A stretch of 64,000 nucleotides of DNA from Euonymus europaeus (taxonomy: Eukaryota > Streptophyta > Magnoliopsida > Celastrales > Celastraceae), in NCBI GenBank assembly GCA_963580455.1, contig OY756962.1, positions 11,240,001-11,304,000 on the forward strand, given 5' to 3'. Shown here one piece after another: positions 46,351-59,880 of this stretch. The notes under the pieces were generated by a model. It did not search any database and was not told where the DNA came from. It worked only from the letters and a program-made list of their open reading frames with translations. Within the stretch, counting starts at the first letter, position 1, and the number at the start of each line of letters is the position of its first letter. The translations under genes were made by a program, and so were the position numbers.

Positions 46351-49300
46351 TTGAGCAACTTCGGATCATCAAAGTTGCTCGGCGTACACTTTTTACTGTT
46401 CTTCTATGTCAAATTTTACGAGTATAAGCTTCCAAGACTATTTTGATGCCAAAACATCAACTTTTTATCACAAATAGACAAAATCGTTAAAAGCTCATCC
46501 ATAGAGAGAGTTGAGCAACTTCGGAACATCATAGTTTCTCGGTGTACACTTTTTATTGTTCTCTTATGTCAAATATTATGAGTAGAAGCTTCAAAGATTA
46601 TTTCCATTCCAAAAACACCAACTTTCTATGACAAATGGACAAAACCGTTAAAAGCTCCTCCATAGAGAGAGTTGATCAACTTTGAACCAACAAAGTTGCT
46701 CGGGATACACTTTTTATTGTTCTTCTACGTCAAATTTTACGAGTATAAGCTTTCTAGATTATTTCGATGACAAAATACCAACTTTCTATCACAATGCGAC
46801 AAAACTGTTAAAAGCTCCTCCATAGAGAGAGTTGAGCAACTTCGGACTATCGAAGTTGCTAGGCGTACACCTTATATTTTTCTTCTATGTCAAATTTTAT
46901 GAGTATAAGCTTCCATGATTATTTGTTTTTCAAAACACTAACTTTCTATGACAAATGGACGAAACCGTTAAAAGCTCCTCTATAGAGAGAGTTGAACAAC
47001 TTTGGACCATCAAGGTTGCTCGGTGTACACTTTTTACTGTTCTTCTATGTCAAATTTTACGAGTATAAGCTTCCAAGACTATTTCGATGCCAAAACACCA
47101 ACTTTTTATCACAAATAGACAAAACCGTTAAAAGCTCATCCATAGAGAGAGTTGAGCAACTTTGGACCATCATAGTTTCTCGGTGTACACTTTGTATTGT
47201 TCTCCTACGTCAAATATTATGAATAGAAGCTGCAAAGATTATTTCGATTCCAAAAACACCAACTTTCTATGACAAATGGACAAAACAGTTAAAAGCTCCT
47301 CCATAGAGAGAGTTGATCAACTTCGAACCAACAAAGTTGCTCGAGATACACTTTTTATTATTCTTCAATGTCAAATTTTACGAGTATAAGCTTCCTAGAT
47401 TATTTCGATGCCAAAACACCATCTTTTTACGACAAATGGACAAAACCGTTAAAAGCCCTTCCATAAAGAGAGTTGAGCAACTTCGGACCATCAAAGTTGC
47501 TCGGTGTAAACTTTTTATTGTTCTTCTATGTCAAATTTTATGAGTATAAGCTTCCTAGATTATTTTGTTGGCAAAACAGCAACTTTCTTCGACAAATAGA
47601 CAAACCCTTTAAAAGCTACTCCATAGACAGAGTTGAGCAAGTTCGGACCATAAAAGTTGTTCGACGTACACTTTTTACGATTCTTCTATGTGAAATTTTA
47701 CGAGTATAAGCTTCCTAGATTATTTCGATGACAAACACCAATCTTCTATGACAAATGGACAAAACAGCTAAAAGCTCCTCCTTAGAGAGAGTTGAGCAAC
47801 TTCGGACCATCAAAGTTCCTCGGTGTACACTTTTATTGTTCTTCTACGTCAAATTTTATGAGTAGAAGCTTCAAAGATTATTTCGATTCCAAAAACACCA
47901 ACTTTCTATGACAAATGGACGAAACCGTTAAAAGCTCCTCTATAGAGAGAGTTGAGCAACTTCGGATCATCAAAGTTGCTCGGCGTACACTTTTTACTGT
48001 TCTTCTATGTCAAATTTTACGAGTATAAGCTTCCAAGACTATTTCGATGCCAAAACACCAACTTTTTATCACAAATAGACAAAACCGTTAAAAGCTCATC
48101 CATAGAGAGAGTTGAGCAACTTCGGACCATCATAGTTTCTCGGTGTACACTTTGTATTGTCCTCCTACGTCAAATATTATGAATAGAAGCTGCAAAGATT
48201 ATTTCGATTCCAAAAACACCAACTTTCTATGACAAATGGACAAAACAGTTAAAAGCTCCTCCATAGAGAGAGTTGATCAACTTCGAACCAACAAAGTTGC
48301 TCGAGATACACTTTTTATTGTTCTTCTATGTCAAATTTTACGAGTATAAGCTTCCTAGATTATTTCGATGCCAAAACACCATCTTTTTACGACAAATGGA
48401 CAAAACCGTTAAAAGCCCTTCCATAAAGAGAGTTGAGCAACTTCGGACCATCAAAGTTGCTCGGTGTAAACTTTTTATTGTTCTTCTATGTCAAATTTTA
48501 TGAGTATAAGCTTCCTAGATTATTTTGTTGGCAAAACAGCAACTTTCTTCGACAAATAGACAAACCCTTTAAAAGCTACTCCATAGACAGAGTTGAGCAA
48601 GTTCGGACCATAAAAGTTGTTCGACGTACACTTTTTACGATTCTTCTATGTGAAATTTTACGAGTATAAGCTTCCTAGATTATTTCGATGACAAACACCA
48701 ATCTTCTATGACAAATGGACAAAACAGCTAAAAGCTCCTCCTTAGAGAGAGTTGAGCAACTTCGGACCATCAAAGTTCCTCGGTGTACACTTTTATTGTT
48801 CTTCTACGTCAAATTTTATGAGTAGAAGCTTCAAAGATTATTTCGATTCCAAAAACACCAACTTTCTATGACAAATGGACGAAACCGTTAAAAGCTCCTC
48901 TATAGAGAGAGTTGAGCAACTTCGGATCATCAAAGTTGCTCGGCGTACACTTTTTACTGTTCTTCTATGTCAAATTTTACGAGTATAAGCTTCCAAGACT
49001 ATTTCGATGCCAAAACACCAACTTTTTATCACAAATAGACAAAACCGTTAAAAGCTCATCCATAGAGAGAGTTGAGCAACTTCGGACCATCATAGTTTCT
49101 CGGTGTACACTTTGTATTGTCCTCCTACGTCAAATATTATGAATAGAAGCTGCAAAGATTATTTCGATTCCAAAAACACCAACTTTCTATGACAAATGGA
49201 CAAAACAGTTAAAAGCTCCTCCATAGAGAGAGTTGATCAACTTCGAACCAACAAAGTTGCTCGAGATACACTTTTTATTGTTCTTCTATGTCAAATTTTA

Positions 49301-49871
49301 CGAGTATAAGCTTCCTAGATTATTTCGATGCCAAAACACCATCTTTTTACGACAAATGGACAAAACCGTTAAAAGCCCTTCCATAAAGAGAGTTGAGCAA
49401 CTTCGGACCATCAAAGTTGCTCGGTGTAAACTTTTTATTGTTCTTCTATGTCAAATTTTATGAGTATAAGCTTCCTAGATTATTTTGTTGGCAAAACAGC
49501 AACTTTCTTCGACAAATAGACAAACCCTTTAAAAGCTACTCCATAGACAGAGTTGAGCAAGTTCGGACCATAAAAGTTGTTCGACGTACACTTTTTACGA
49601 TTCTTCTATGTGAAATTTTACGAGTATAAGCTTCCTAGATTATTTCGATGACAAACACCAATCTTCTATGAAAAATGGACAAAACAGCTAAAAGCTCCTC
49701 CTTAGAGAGAGATGAGCAACTTCGGACCATCAAAGTTCCTCGGTGTACACTTTTATTGTTCTTCTACGTCAAATTTTATGAGTAGAAGCTTCAAAGATTA
49801 TTTCGATTCCAAAAACACCAACTTTCTATGACAAATGGACGAAACCGTTAAAAGCTCCTCTATAGAGAGAG
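46351..49871. repeat. 10-monomer HOR copy 1, with two extra 6-mers
   Basis: The start (GGATCATCAAAGTTGC) corresponds to 49,872, 51,473 and 53,033. This copy is 3,521 bp, exactly 1,601 plus 2 x 960, because a 6-monomer segment inside it is present three times. The variants CTTATATTTTTCTTC and AAAGCCCTTCC are shared with later copies in recognisable form. Confidence 0.85.
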
Positions 49872-49970
49872 TTGAGCAACTTCGGATCATCAAAGTTGCT
49901 CGGCGTACACTTTTTACTGTTCTTCTATGTCAAATTTTACGAGTATAAGCTTCCAAGACTATTTCGATGC
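47000..49970. repeat. Internal 6-monomer HOR (960 bp), about 3.1 copies
   Basis: Units repeat at exactly 960 bp. Marks are GAATAGAAGCTGCAAAG near 47,221, 48,181 and 49,141, AAAGCCCTTCCATAAAG near 47,453, 48,413 and 49,373, and GACAAACACCAATCTTC near 47,731, 48,691 and 49,651. The middle copies look almost identical. Only the third has GAGAGATGAGC (49,708), which also occurs in the following 10-mer copy. Confidence 0.9.
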
Positions 49971-51472
49971 CAAAACATCAACTTTTTATCACAAATAGAC
50001 AAAACCGTTAAAAGCTCATCCATAGAGAGAGTTGAGCAACTTCGGAACATCATAGTTTCTCGGTGTACACTTTTTATTGTTCTCTTATGTCAAATATTAT
50101 GAGTAGAAACTTCAAAGATTATTTCCATTCCAAAAACACCAACTTTCTATGACAAATGGACAAAACCGTTAAAAGCTCCTCCATAGAGAGAGTTGATCAA
50201 CTTTGAACCAACAAAGTTGCTCGGGATACACTTTTTATTGTTCTTCTACGTCAAATTTTACGAGTATAAGCTTTCTAGATTATTTCGATGACAAAACACC
50301 AACTTTCTATCACAATGCGACAAAACTGTTAAAAACTCCTCCATAGAGAGAGTTGAGCAACTTCGGACTATCGAAGTTGCTAGGCGTACACCTTATATTC
50401 TTCTTCTATGTCAAATTTTATGTGTATAAGCTTCCATGATTATTTGTTTTTCAAAACACTAACTTTCTATGACAAATGGACGAAACCGTTAAAAGCTCCT
50501 CTATAGAGAGAGTTGAACAACTTTGGACCATCAAGGTTGCTCGGTGTACACTTTTTACTGTTCTTCTATGTCAAATTTTACGAGTATAAGCTTCCAAGAC
50601 TATTTCGATGCCAAAACACCAACTTTTTATCACAAATAGACAAAACCGTTAAAAGCTCATCCATAGAGAGAGTTGAGCAACTTCGGACCATCATAGTTTC
50701 TCGGTGTACACTTTGTATTGTCCTCCTACGTCAAATATTATGAATAGAAGCTGCAAAGATTATTTCGATTCCAAAAACACCAACTTTCTATGACAAATGG
50801 ACAAAACAGTTAAAAGCTCCTCCATAGAGAGAGTTGATCAACTTCGAACCAACAAAGTTGCTCGAGATACACTTTTTATTGTTCTTCTATGTCAAATTTT
50901 ACGAGTATAAGCTTCCTAGATTATTTCGATGCCAAAACACCATCTTTTTACGACAAATGGACAAAACCGTTAAAAGCCCTTCCATAAAGAGAGTTGAGCA
51001 ACTTCGGACCATCAAAGTTGCTCGGTGTAAACTTTTTATTGTTCTTCTATGTCAAATTTTATGAGTATAAGCTTCCTAGATTATTTTGTTGGCAAAACAG
51101 CAACTTTCTTCGACAAATAGACAAACCCTTTAAAAGCTACTCCATAGACAGAGTTGAGCAAGTTCGGACCATAAAAGTTGTTCGACGTACACTTTTTACG
51201 ATTCTTCTATGTGAAATTTTACGAGTATAAGCTTCCTAGATTATTTCGATGACAAACACCAATCTTCTATGACAAATGGACAAAACAGCTAAAAGCTCCT
51301 CCTTAGAGAGAGATGAGCAACTTCGGACCATCAAAGTTCCTCGGTGTACACTTTTATTGTTCTTCTACGTCAAATTTTATGAGTAGAAGCTTCAAAGATT
51401 ATTTCGATTCCAAAAACACCAACTTTCTATGACAAATGGACGAAACCGTTAAAAGCTCCTCTATAGAGAGAG
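49872..51472. repeat. 10-monomer HOR copy 2 (1,601 bp)
   Basis: Full-length reference copy. It contains class e and f relatives, the CTGCAAAG variant, the CATCTTTTTACGAC variant, AAAGCCCTTCC, the TATTTTGTTGGC variant and a class c unit. It shares GAGAGATGAGC (51,309) with the third internal 6-mer upstream. The length is 10 monomers plus 1 bp. Confidence 0.88.
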
Positions 51473-53032
51473 TTGAGCAACTTCGGATCATCAAAGTTGC
51501 TCGGCGTACACTTTTTACTGTTCTTCTATGTCAAATTTTACGAGTATAAGCTTCCAAGACTATTTCGATGCCAAAACATCAACTTTTTATCACAAATAGA
51601 CAAAACCGTTAAAAGCTCATCCATAGAGAGAGTTGAGCAACTTCGGAACATCATAGTTTCTCGGTGTACACTTTTTATTGTTCTCTTATGTCAAATATTA
51701 TGAGTAGAAACTTCAAAGATTATTTCCATTCCAAAAATACCAACTTTCTATGACAAATGGACAAAACCGTTAAAAGCTCCTCCATAGAGAGAGTTGATCA
51801 ACTTTGAACCAACAAAGTTGCTCGGGATACACTTTTTATTGTTCTTCTACGTCAAATTTTACGAGTATAAGCTTTCTAGATTATTTCGATGACAAAACAC
51901 CAACTTTCTATCACAATGCGACAAAACTATTAAAAGCTCCTCCGTAGAGAGAGTTGAGCAACTTCGGACTATCGAAGTTGCTAGGCGTACACCTTATATT
52001 CTTCTTCTATGTCAAATTTTATGTGTATCAGCTTCCATGATTATTTGTTTTTCAAAACACTAACTTTCTATGACAAATGGACGAAACCGTTAAAAGCTCC
52101 TCTATAGAGAGAGTTGAACAACTTTGGACCATCAAGGTTGCTCGGTGTACACTTTTTACTGTTCTTCTATGTCAAATTTTACGAGTATAAGCTTCCAAGA
52201 CTATTTCGATGCCAAAACACCAACTTTTTATCACAAATAGACAAAACCGTTAAAAGCTCATCCATAGAGAGAGTTGAGCAACTTCGGACCATCATAGTTT
52301 CTCGGTGTACACTTTGTATTGTCCTCCTACGTCAAATATTATGAATAGAAGCTGCAAAGATTATTTCGATTCCAAAAACACCAACTTTCTATGACAAATG
52401 GACAAAACAGTTAAAAGCTCCTCCATAGAGAGAGTTGATCAACTTCGAACCAACAAAGTTGCTCGAGATACACTTTTTATTGTTCTTCTATGTCAAATTT
52501 TACGAGTATAAGCTTCCTAGATTATTTCGATGCCAAAACACCATCTTTTTACGACAAATGGACAAAACCGTTAAAAGCCCTTCCATAAAGAGAGTTGAGC
52601 AACTTCGGACCATCAAAGTTACTCGGTGTAAACTTTTTATTGTTCTTCTATGTCAAATTTTATGAGTATAAGCTTCCTAGATTATTTTGTTGGCAAAACA
52701 GCAACTTTCTTTGACAAATAGACAAACCCTTTAAAAGCTACTCCATAGACAGAGTTGAGCAAGTTCGGACCATAAAAGTTGTTCGACGTACACTTTTTAC
52801 GATTCTTCTATGTGAAATTTTACGAGTATAAGCTTCCTAGATTATTTCGATGACAAACACAAATCTTCTATGACAAATGGATAAAACAGCTAAAAGCTCC
52901 TCGGTGTACACTTTTATTGTTCTTCTACGTCAAATTTTATGAGTAGAAGCTTCAAAGATTATTTCGATTCCAAAAACACCAACTTTCTATGACAAATGGA
53001 CGAAACCGTTAAAAGCTCCTCTATAGAGAGAG
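51473..53032. repeat. 10-monomer HOR copy 3 (1,560 bp)
   Basis: The same ten monomers as copy 2, but 41 bp shorter because of the deletion at about 52,902. Private substitutions include CCTCCGTAGAG near 51,940, TCAGCTTCCATG near 52,027 and GATGACAAACACAAATC near 52,849. Confidence 0.88.
52893..52912. other. 41-bp deletion junction at a TCCTC microrepeat
   Basis: AAAAGCTCCTC runs directly into GGTGTACAC. In the equivalent place at 51,301 the sequence reads GCTCCTC, then 41 bases ending GTTCCTC, then GGTGTACAC. One of two TCCTC direct repeats and everything between them was lost. This accounts exactly for 1,601 becoming 1,560. Confidence 0.9.
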
Positions 53033-54590
53033 TTGAGCAACTTCGGATCATCAAAGTTGCTCGGCGTACACTTTTTACTGTTCTTCTATGTCAAATTTTA
53101 CGAGTATAAGCTTCCAAGACTATTGCGATGCCAAAACATCAACTTTTTATCACAATTAGACAAAACCGTTAAAAGCTCATCCATAGAGAGAGTTGAGCAA
53201 CTTCGGAACATCATAGTTTCTCGGTGTACACTTTTTATTGTTCTCTTATGTCAAATATTATGAGTAGAAGCTTCAAAGATTATTTCCATTCCAAAAACAC
53301 CAACTTTCTATGACAAATGGACAAAACCGTTAAAAGCTCCTCCATAGAGAGAGTTGATCAACTTTGAACCAACAAAGTTGCTCGGGATACACTTTTTATT
53401 GTTCTTCTACGTCAAATTTTACGAGTATAAGCTTTCTAGATTATTTCGATGACAAAATACCAACTTTCTATCACAATGCGACAAAACTGTTAAAAGCTCC
53501 TCCATAGAGAGAGTTGAGCAACTTCGGACTATCGAAGTTGCTAGGCGTACACCTTATATTCTTCTTCTATGTCAAATTTTATGAGTATAAGCTTCCATGA
53601 TTATTTGTTTTTCAAAACACTAACTTTCTATGACAAATGGACGAAACCGTTAAAAGCTCCTCTATAGAGAGAGTTGAACAACTTTGGACCATCAAGGTTG
53701 CTCGGTGTACACCTTTTACTGTTCTTCTATGTCAAATTTTACGAGTATAAGCTTCCAAGACTATTTCGATGCCAAAACACCAACTTTTTATCACAAATAG
53801 ACAAAACCGTTAAAAGCTCATCCATAGAAAGAGTTGAGCAACTTCGGACCATCATAGTTTCTCGGTGTACACTTTGTATTGTCCTCCTACATCAAATATT
53901 ATGAATAGAAGCTGCAAAGATTATTTCGATTCCAAAAACACCAACTTTCTATGACAAATGGACAAAACAGTTAAAAGCTCCTCCATAGAGAGAGTTGATC
54001 AACTTCGAACCAACAAAGTTGCTCGAGATACACTTTTTATTGTTCTTCTATGTCAAATTTTACGAGTATAAGCTTCCTAGATTATTTCGATGCCAAAACA
54101 CCATCTTTTTACGACAAATGGACAAAACCGTTAAAAGCCCTTCCATAAAGAGAGTTGAGCAACTTCGGACCATCAAAGTTGCTCGGTGTAAACTTTTTAT
54201 TGTTCTTCTATGTCAAATTTTATGAGTATAAGCTTTCTAGATTATTTTGTTGGCAAAACAGCAACTTTCTTCGACAAATAGACAAACCCTTTAAAAGCTA
54301 CTCCATAGACAGAGTTGAGCAAGTTCGGACCATAAAAGTTGTTCGACGTACACTTTTTACGATTCTTCTATGTGAAATTTTACGAGTATAAGCTTCCTAG
54401 ATTATTTCGATGACAAACACCAATCTTCTATGACAAATGGACAAAACAGCTAAAAGCTCCTCGTTAGAGAGAGTTGAGCAACTTCGGACCATCAAAGTTC
54501 CTCGGTGTACACTTTTATTGTTCTTCTACGTCAAATTTTATGAGTAGAAGCTTCAAAGATTATTTCGATTCCAAAAACACCAACTTCCTA
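53033..54590. repeat. 10-monomer HOR copy 4 (nearly complete)
   Basis: It follows copy 3 in register and keeps the 41 bp lost there (CTCCTCGTTAGAG near 54,458). Similarity stops near 54,590, where ACCTTCCTATG-like drift and CATAAAGCGAG replace the expected GACGAAACCG unit. Private marks include AGACTATTGCGATG near 53,118 and AAGCTTTCTAG near 54,231. Confidence 0.85.
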
Positions 54591-57000
54591 TGACAAATGG
54601 ACAAAACCGTTAAAAGCTCCTCCATAAAGCGAGTTGAGCAACTTCGGACCATCAAAGTTCCTCGGTGTACACTTTTATTGTTCTTCTACGTCAAATTTTA
54701 TGAGTAGAAGCTTCAAAGATTATTTCGATACTAAAACACCATCTTTCTATGACAAATGGACAAACCCGTTAAAAGCTACTCCATAGACAGAGTTGAGCAA
54801 GTTCGGACCATAAAAGTTGTTCGACGTACACTTTTTACGATTCTTCTATGTGAAATTTTACGAGTATAAGCTTCCAAGATTATTTCGATGAGAAAACACC
54901 AACTTTCTACGACAAATGGACAAAACAGCTAAAAGCTCCTCCTTAGAGAGAGTTGAGAAACTTCGGACTATCAAAGTTCCTCGGTGTACACTTTTTATTG
55001 TTCTTCTATGTCAAATTTTACGAATATAAGCTTCCTAGATTATTTCGATGCCAAAACAACATCTTTTTACGACAAATGGACAAAACCGTTAAAAGCTCTT
55101 CCATAAAGAGAGTTGAGCAACTTCGGACCATTAAAGTTGCTCGGTGTACACTTTTTATTGTTCTTCTATGTCAAATTTTATGAGTATAAGCTTCCTAGAT
55201 TATTTCGTTGGCAAAACAGCAACTTTCTTCGACAAATAGACAAACCCGTTAAAAGCTACTCCATAGACAGAGTTGAGCAAGTTCGAACCATAAAAGTTGT
55301 TCGACGTACACTTTTTACGATTCTTCTATGTGAAATTTTACGAGTATAAGCTTCCTAGATTATTTCGATGCTAAAACACCATCTTTCTATGACAAATGGA
55401 CAAAACCGTTAAACGCACCTCCATAGAGAGAGTTGAGCAACTTCGAACCATCAAAGTTGCTCGATGTACACTTTTTATTGTTCTTCTATGTCAAATATTA
55501 TGAGTATAAGCTTCCTAGATTATTTCCATGCCAAATGACCAACTTTCTATGACAAATGGACAAACCCTTTAAAAGCTACTCCATAGACGGAGTTGAGCAC
55601 GTTCGGACCATAAAAGTAGTTCGATGTACACTTTTTACTGTTCTCCTATGTCAAATTTTACGAGTATAAGCTTCCTAGATTATTTCGATGACAAAACACC
55701 AACTTTCTATGACTAATGGACAAAACAGCTAAAAGCTCCTCCTTAGAGAGAGTTGAGCAACTTCGGACCATCAAAGTTCCTCGGTGTACACTTTTATTGT
55801 TCTCCTACGTCAAATATTATGAATAGAAGCTGCAAAGATTATTTCGATTCCATAAACACCAACTTTCTATGACAAATAGACAAAACCGTTAAAAGCTCCT
55901 CCATAGAGAGAGTTGATCAACTTCGGACCAACAAAGTTGCTCGAGATACACTTTTTATTGTTCTTCTATGTCAAATTTTACGAGTATAAGCTTCCTAGAT
56001 TATTTCGATGCCAAAACACCATATTTTTACGACAAATGGACAAAACCGTTAAAAGCTCTTCCATAAAGAGAGTTGAGCAACTTCGGACCATCAAAGTTGC
56101 CCGGTGTACACTTTTTATTGTTCTTCTATGTCAAATTTTATGAGTATAAGCTTCCTAGATTATTTCGTTGGCAAAACAGCAACTTTCTTCGACAAATAGA
56201 CAAACCCGTTAAAAGCTACTCCTTAGACAGAGTTGAGCAAGTTCGGACCATAAAAGTTGTTCGACGTACACCTTTTACGATTCTTCTATGCGAAATTTTA
56301 CGAGTATAAGCTTCCTAGATTATTTCGATGACAAAACACCAACCTTCTACGACAAATGGACAAAACAGCTAAAAGCTCCTCCTTAGAGAAAGTTGAGCAA
56401 CTTCGGACCATCAAAGTTCCTCGGTGTACACTTTTATTGTTCTTCTACGTCAAATTTTATGAGTAGAAGCTTCAAAGATTATTTCGATACTAAAACACCA
56501 TTTTTCTATGACAAATGGACAAACCCGTTAAAAGCTACTCCATAGACAGAGTTGAGCAAGTTCGGACCATAAAAGTTGTTCGACGTACACTTTTTACGAT
56601 TCTTCTATGTGAAATTTTACGAGTATAAGCTTCCTAGATTATTTCGATGAGAAAACACCAACTTTCTATGACAAATGGACAAAACAGCTAAAAGCTCCTC
56701 CTTAGAGAGAGTTGAGCAACTTCGGACCATCAAAGTTCCTCGGTGCACACTTTTATTGTTCTTCTACGTCATATTTTATGAGTAGAAGCTTCCAAGATTA
56801 TTTCGATTCCAAAAACACCAACTTTCTATGACAAATGAACAAAACCGTTAAAAGCTCTTCCATAGAGAGAGTTGAGCAACTTCGGACCAACAAAGTTGCT
56901 CGGGATACACTTTTTATTATTCTTCTATGTCAAAGTTTATGAGTATAAGCTTCCAAGATTATTTCGATGCCAAAACACCATCTTTCTATGACAAATGGAC
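54591..57000. repeat. Heterogeneous monomers with a 960-bp offset pair
   Basis: About 54,955-55,370 matches 55,915-56,330 at 960 bp, sharing TATTTCGTTGGCAAAACAGC near 55,201/56,161 and the CTTCCATAAAGAG end. GATACTAAAACACC occurs near 54,727 and 56,486 (offset 1,759 bp, 11 monomers minus 1). These units derive from the same families as the 10-mer HOR but are more mixed. Confidence 0.7.
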
Positions 57001-57009
57001 AAAACTGTT

Positions 57010-58280
57010 AAAAGCAGCTCCATAGAGAGAGTTGAGCAACTTCGAACCATAAAAGTTGCACGATGTACACTTTTTATTGTTCTTCTATGTCAAATATTAT
57101 GAGTAGAAGCTTCCTAGATTATTTCGATGCCAAATGACCAAATTTCTATGACAAATGGACAAACCCGTTAAAAGCTACTCCATAGACAGAGTTGAGCTAG
57201 TTCGGACCATAAAAGTTGTTCGATGTACACTTTTTACGATTCTTCGATGTCAAATTTTACGAGTTTAAGCTTCCTAGATTATTTCGATGACAAAACACCA
57301 ACTTTCTATGACTAATGGACAAAACAGCCAAAAGCTCCTCCTTAGAGAGAGTTGAGCAACTTCGGACCATCAAAGTTCCTCGGTGTACACTTTTATTGTT
57401 CTTCTACGTCAAATTTTATGAGTAGAAGCTTCAAAGATTATTTCGATACTAAAACACCATCTTTCTATGACAAATGGACAAAACCATTAAAAGCTCCTCC
57501 ATAGAGAGAGTTGAGCAACTTCGGACCATAAAAGTTGCTCGGTGTACACTTTTTATTGTTCTTCTATGTCAAATATTATGAGTGTAAGCTTCCTAGATTA
57601 TTTCGATGCCAAAAGACCAACTTTCTATGACAAATGGACAAAACCTGTTAAAAGCTACTCCATTGACAGTGTTGATCAAGGTGGGACCATAAAAGTTGTT
57701 CGACGTACACTTTTTACGATTCTTCTATGTCAAATTTTATGAGTATAAGCATCCTAGATTATTTCGATGACAAAACACCAATTTTCTATGATAAATGGAC
57801 AAAACAGCTAAAAGCTCCTCCTTAGAGAGAGTTGAGCAACTTCGGACCATCAAAGTTCCTTGGTGTACACTTTTATTGTTCTTCTACGTCATATTTTATG
57901 AGTAGAAGCTTCCAAGATTATTTCGATTCCAAAAACACCAACTTTCTATGACAAATGAACAAAACCGTTAAAAGCTCCTCCATAGAGAGAGTTGAGCAAC
58001 TTCGGACCAACAAAGTTGCCCGGGATACACTTTTTATTATTCTTCTATGTCAAAGTTTATGAGTATAAGCTTCCAAGATTATTTCGATGCTAAAACACCA
58101 ACTTTCTATGACAAATGGACAAAACCGTTAAACGCACCTCCATAGAGAGAGTTGAGCAACTTCGAACCATCAAAGTTGCTCGATGTACACTTTTTATTGT
58201 TCTTCTATGTCAAATATTATGAGTATAAGCTTCCTAGATTATTTCCATGCCAAATGACCAACTTTCTATGACAAATGGAC
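57010..58280. repeat. Copy 1 of a 1,600-bp-offset (10-monomer) duplication
   Basis: It matches 58,610-59,880. Strong shared marks are GTTGCACGATG near 57,056/58,656, GAGTGTAAGCTTCC near 57,590/59,190, AAAACCTGTTAAAAGC, and CATTGACAGTGTTGATC followed by AAGGTGGGACC near 57,660/59,260. That last cluster of private changes occurs only in these two places. Confidence 0.85.
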
Positions 58281-58609
58281 AAACCTGTTAAAAGCTACTC
58301 CATAGACAGAGTGGAGCAAGTTTGGACTATAAAAGTTGTTCGACGTACACTTTTTACGATTCTTCTATGTCAAATTTTACGAGTATAAGCATCCTAGATT
58401 ATTTCGATGACAAAACACCAATTTTCTATGATAAATGGACAAAACAGTTAAAAGCTCCTCCTTAGAGAGATTTGAGCAACTTCGGACCATCAAAGTTCCT
58501 CGGTGCACACTTTTATTGTTCTTCTACGTCATATTTTATGAGTAGAAGCTTCCAAGATTATTTCGATTCCAAAAACACCAAGTTTCTATGACAAATGAAC
58601 AAAACCGTT

Positions 58610-59880
58610 AAATGCTCCTCCATAGAGAGAGTTGAGCAACTTCGAACCATCAAAGTTGCACGATGTACACTTTTTATTGTTCTTCTATGTCAAATATTAT
58701 GACTAGAAGCTTCCTAGATTATTTCGATGCCAAATGACCAACTTTCTATGGCAAATGGACAAACCCGTTAAAAGCTACTCCATAGACAGAGTTGAGCAAG
58801 TTCGGACCATAAAAGTTGTTCGATGTACACTTTTTACGATTCTTCTATGTCAAATTTTACGAGTATAAGCTTCCTAGATTATTTCGATGACAAAACACCA
58901 ACTTTCTATGACTAATGGACAAAACAGCTAAAAGCTCCTCCTTAGAAAGAGTTGAGCAACTTCGGACCATCAAAGTTCCTCGGTGTACACTTTTATTGTT
59001 CTTCTACGTCAAATTTTATGAGTAGAAGCTTCAAAGATTATTTCGATACTAAAACACTATCTTTCTATGACAAATGGACAAAACCGTTAAAAGCTCCTCC
59101 ATAGAGAGAGTTGAGCAACTTCGGACCATAAAAGTTGCTCGGTGTACACTTTTTATTGTTCTTCTATGTCAAATATTATGAGTGTAAGCTTCCTAGATTA
59201 TTTCGATGCCAAAAGACCAACTTTCTATGACAAATGGACAAAACCTGTTAAAAGCTACTCCATTGACAGTGTTGATCAAGGTGGGACCATAAAAGTTGTT
59301 CGACGTACACTTTTTACGATTCTTCTATGTCAAATTTTATGAGTATAAGCATCCTAGATTATTTCGATGACAAAACACCAATTTTCTATGATAAATGGAC
59401 AAAACAGCTAATAGCTCCTCCTTAGAGAGAGTTGAGCAACTTCGGACCATCAAAGTTCCTCGGTGTACACTTTTATTGTTCTTCTACGTCATATTTTATG
59501 AGTAGAAGCTTCCAAGATTATTTCGATTCCAAAAACACCAACTTTCTATGACAAATGAACAAACCATTAAAAGCTCCTCCATAGAGAGAGTTGAGCAACT
59601 TCGGACCAACAAAGTTGCTCGGGATACACTTTTTATTATTCTTCTATGTCAAAGTTTATGAGTATAAGCTTCCAAGATTATTTCGATGCTAAAACACCAA
59701 CTTTCTATGACAAATGGACAAAACCGTTAAACGCACCTCCATAGAGAGAGTTGAGCAACTTCGAACCATCAAAGTTGCTCAATGTGCACTTTTTATTGTT
59801 CTTCTATGTCAAATATTATGAGTATAAGCTTCCTAGATTATTTCAATGCCAAATGACCAACTTTCTATGACAAATGGACA
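58610..59880. repeat. Copy 2 of the 1,600-bp-offset duplication
   Basis: Partner of 57,010-58,280. It has a 2-bp loss in ATGAACAAACCATTAAAAG near 59,560 and AACAGCTAATAGC near 59,405. The unit differs in composition from the 10-mer HOR at 46-54 kb although the monomer number is the same. Confidence 0.83.

Noticed and set aside
35594..49970. Near-identical 959-bp and 960-bp units as an assembly artefact
   Set aside because: Private variants (GTAGAC in copies 3 and 5, GAGAGATGAGC in one 6-mer, GAGAGAATTG near 39,168) distinguish copies, so true tandem copies are more likely. Copy number should still be confirmed with ultra-long reads.
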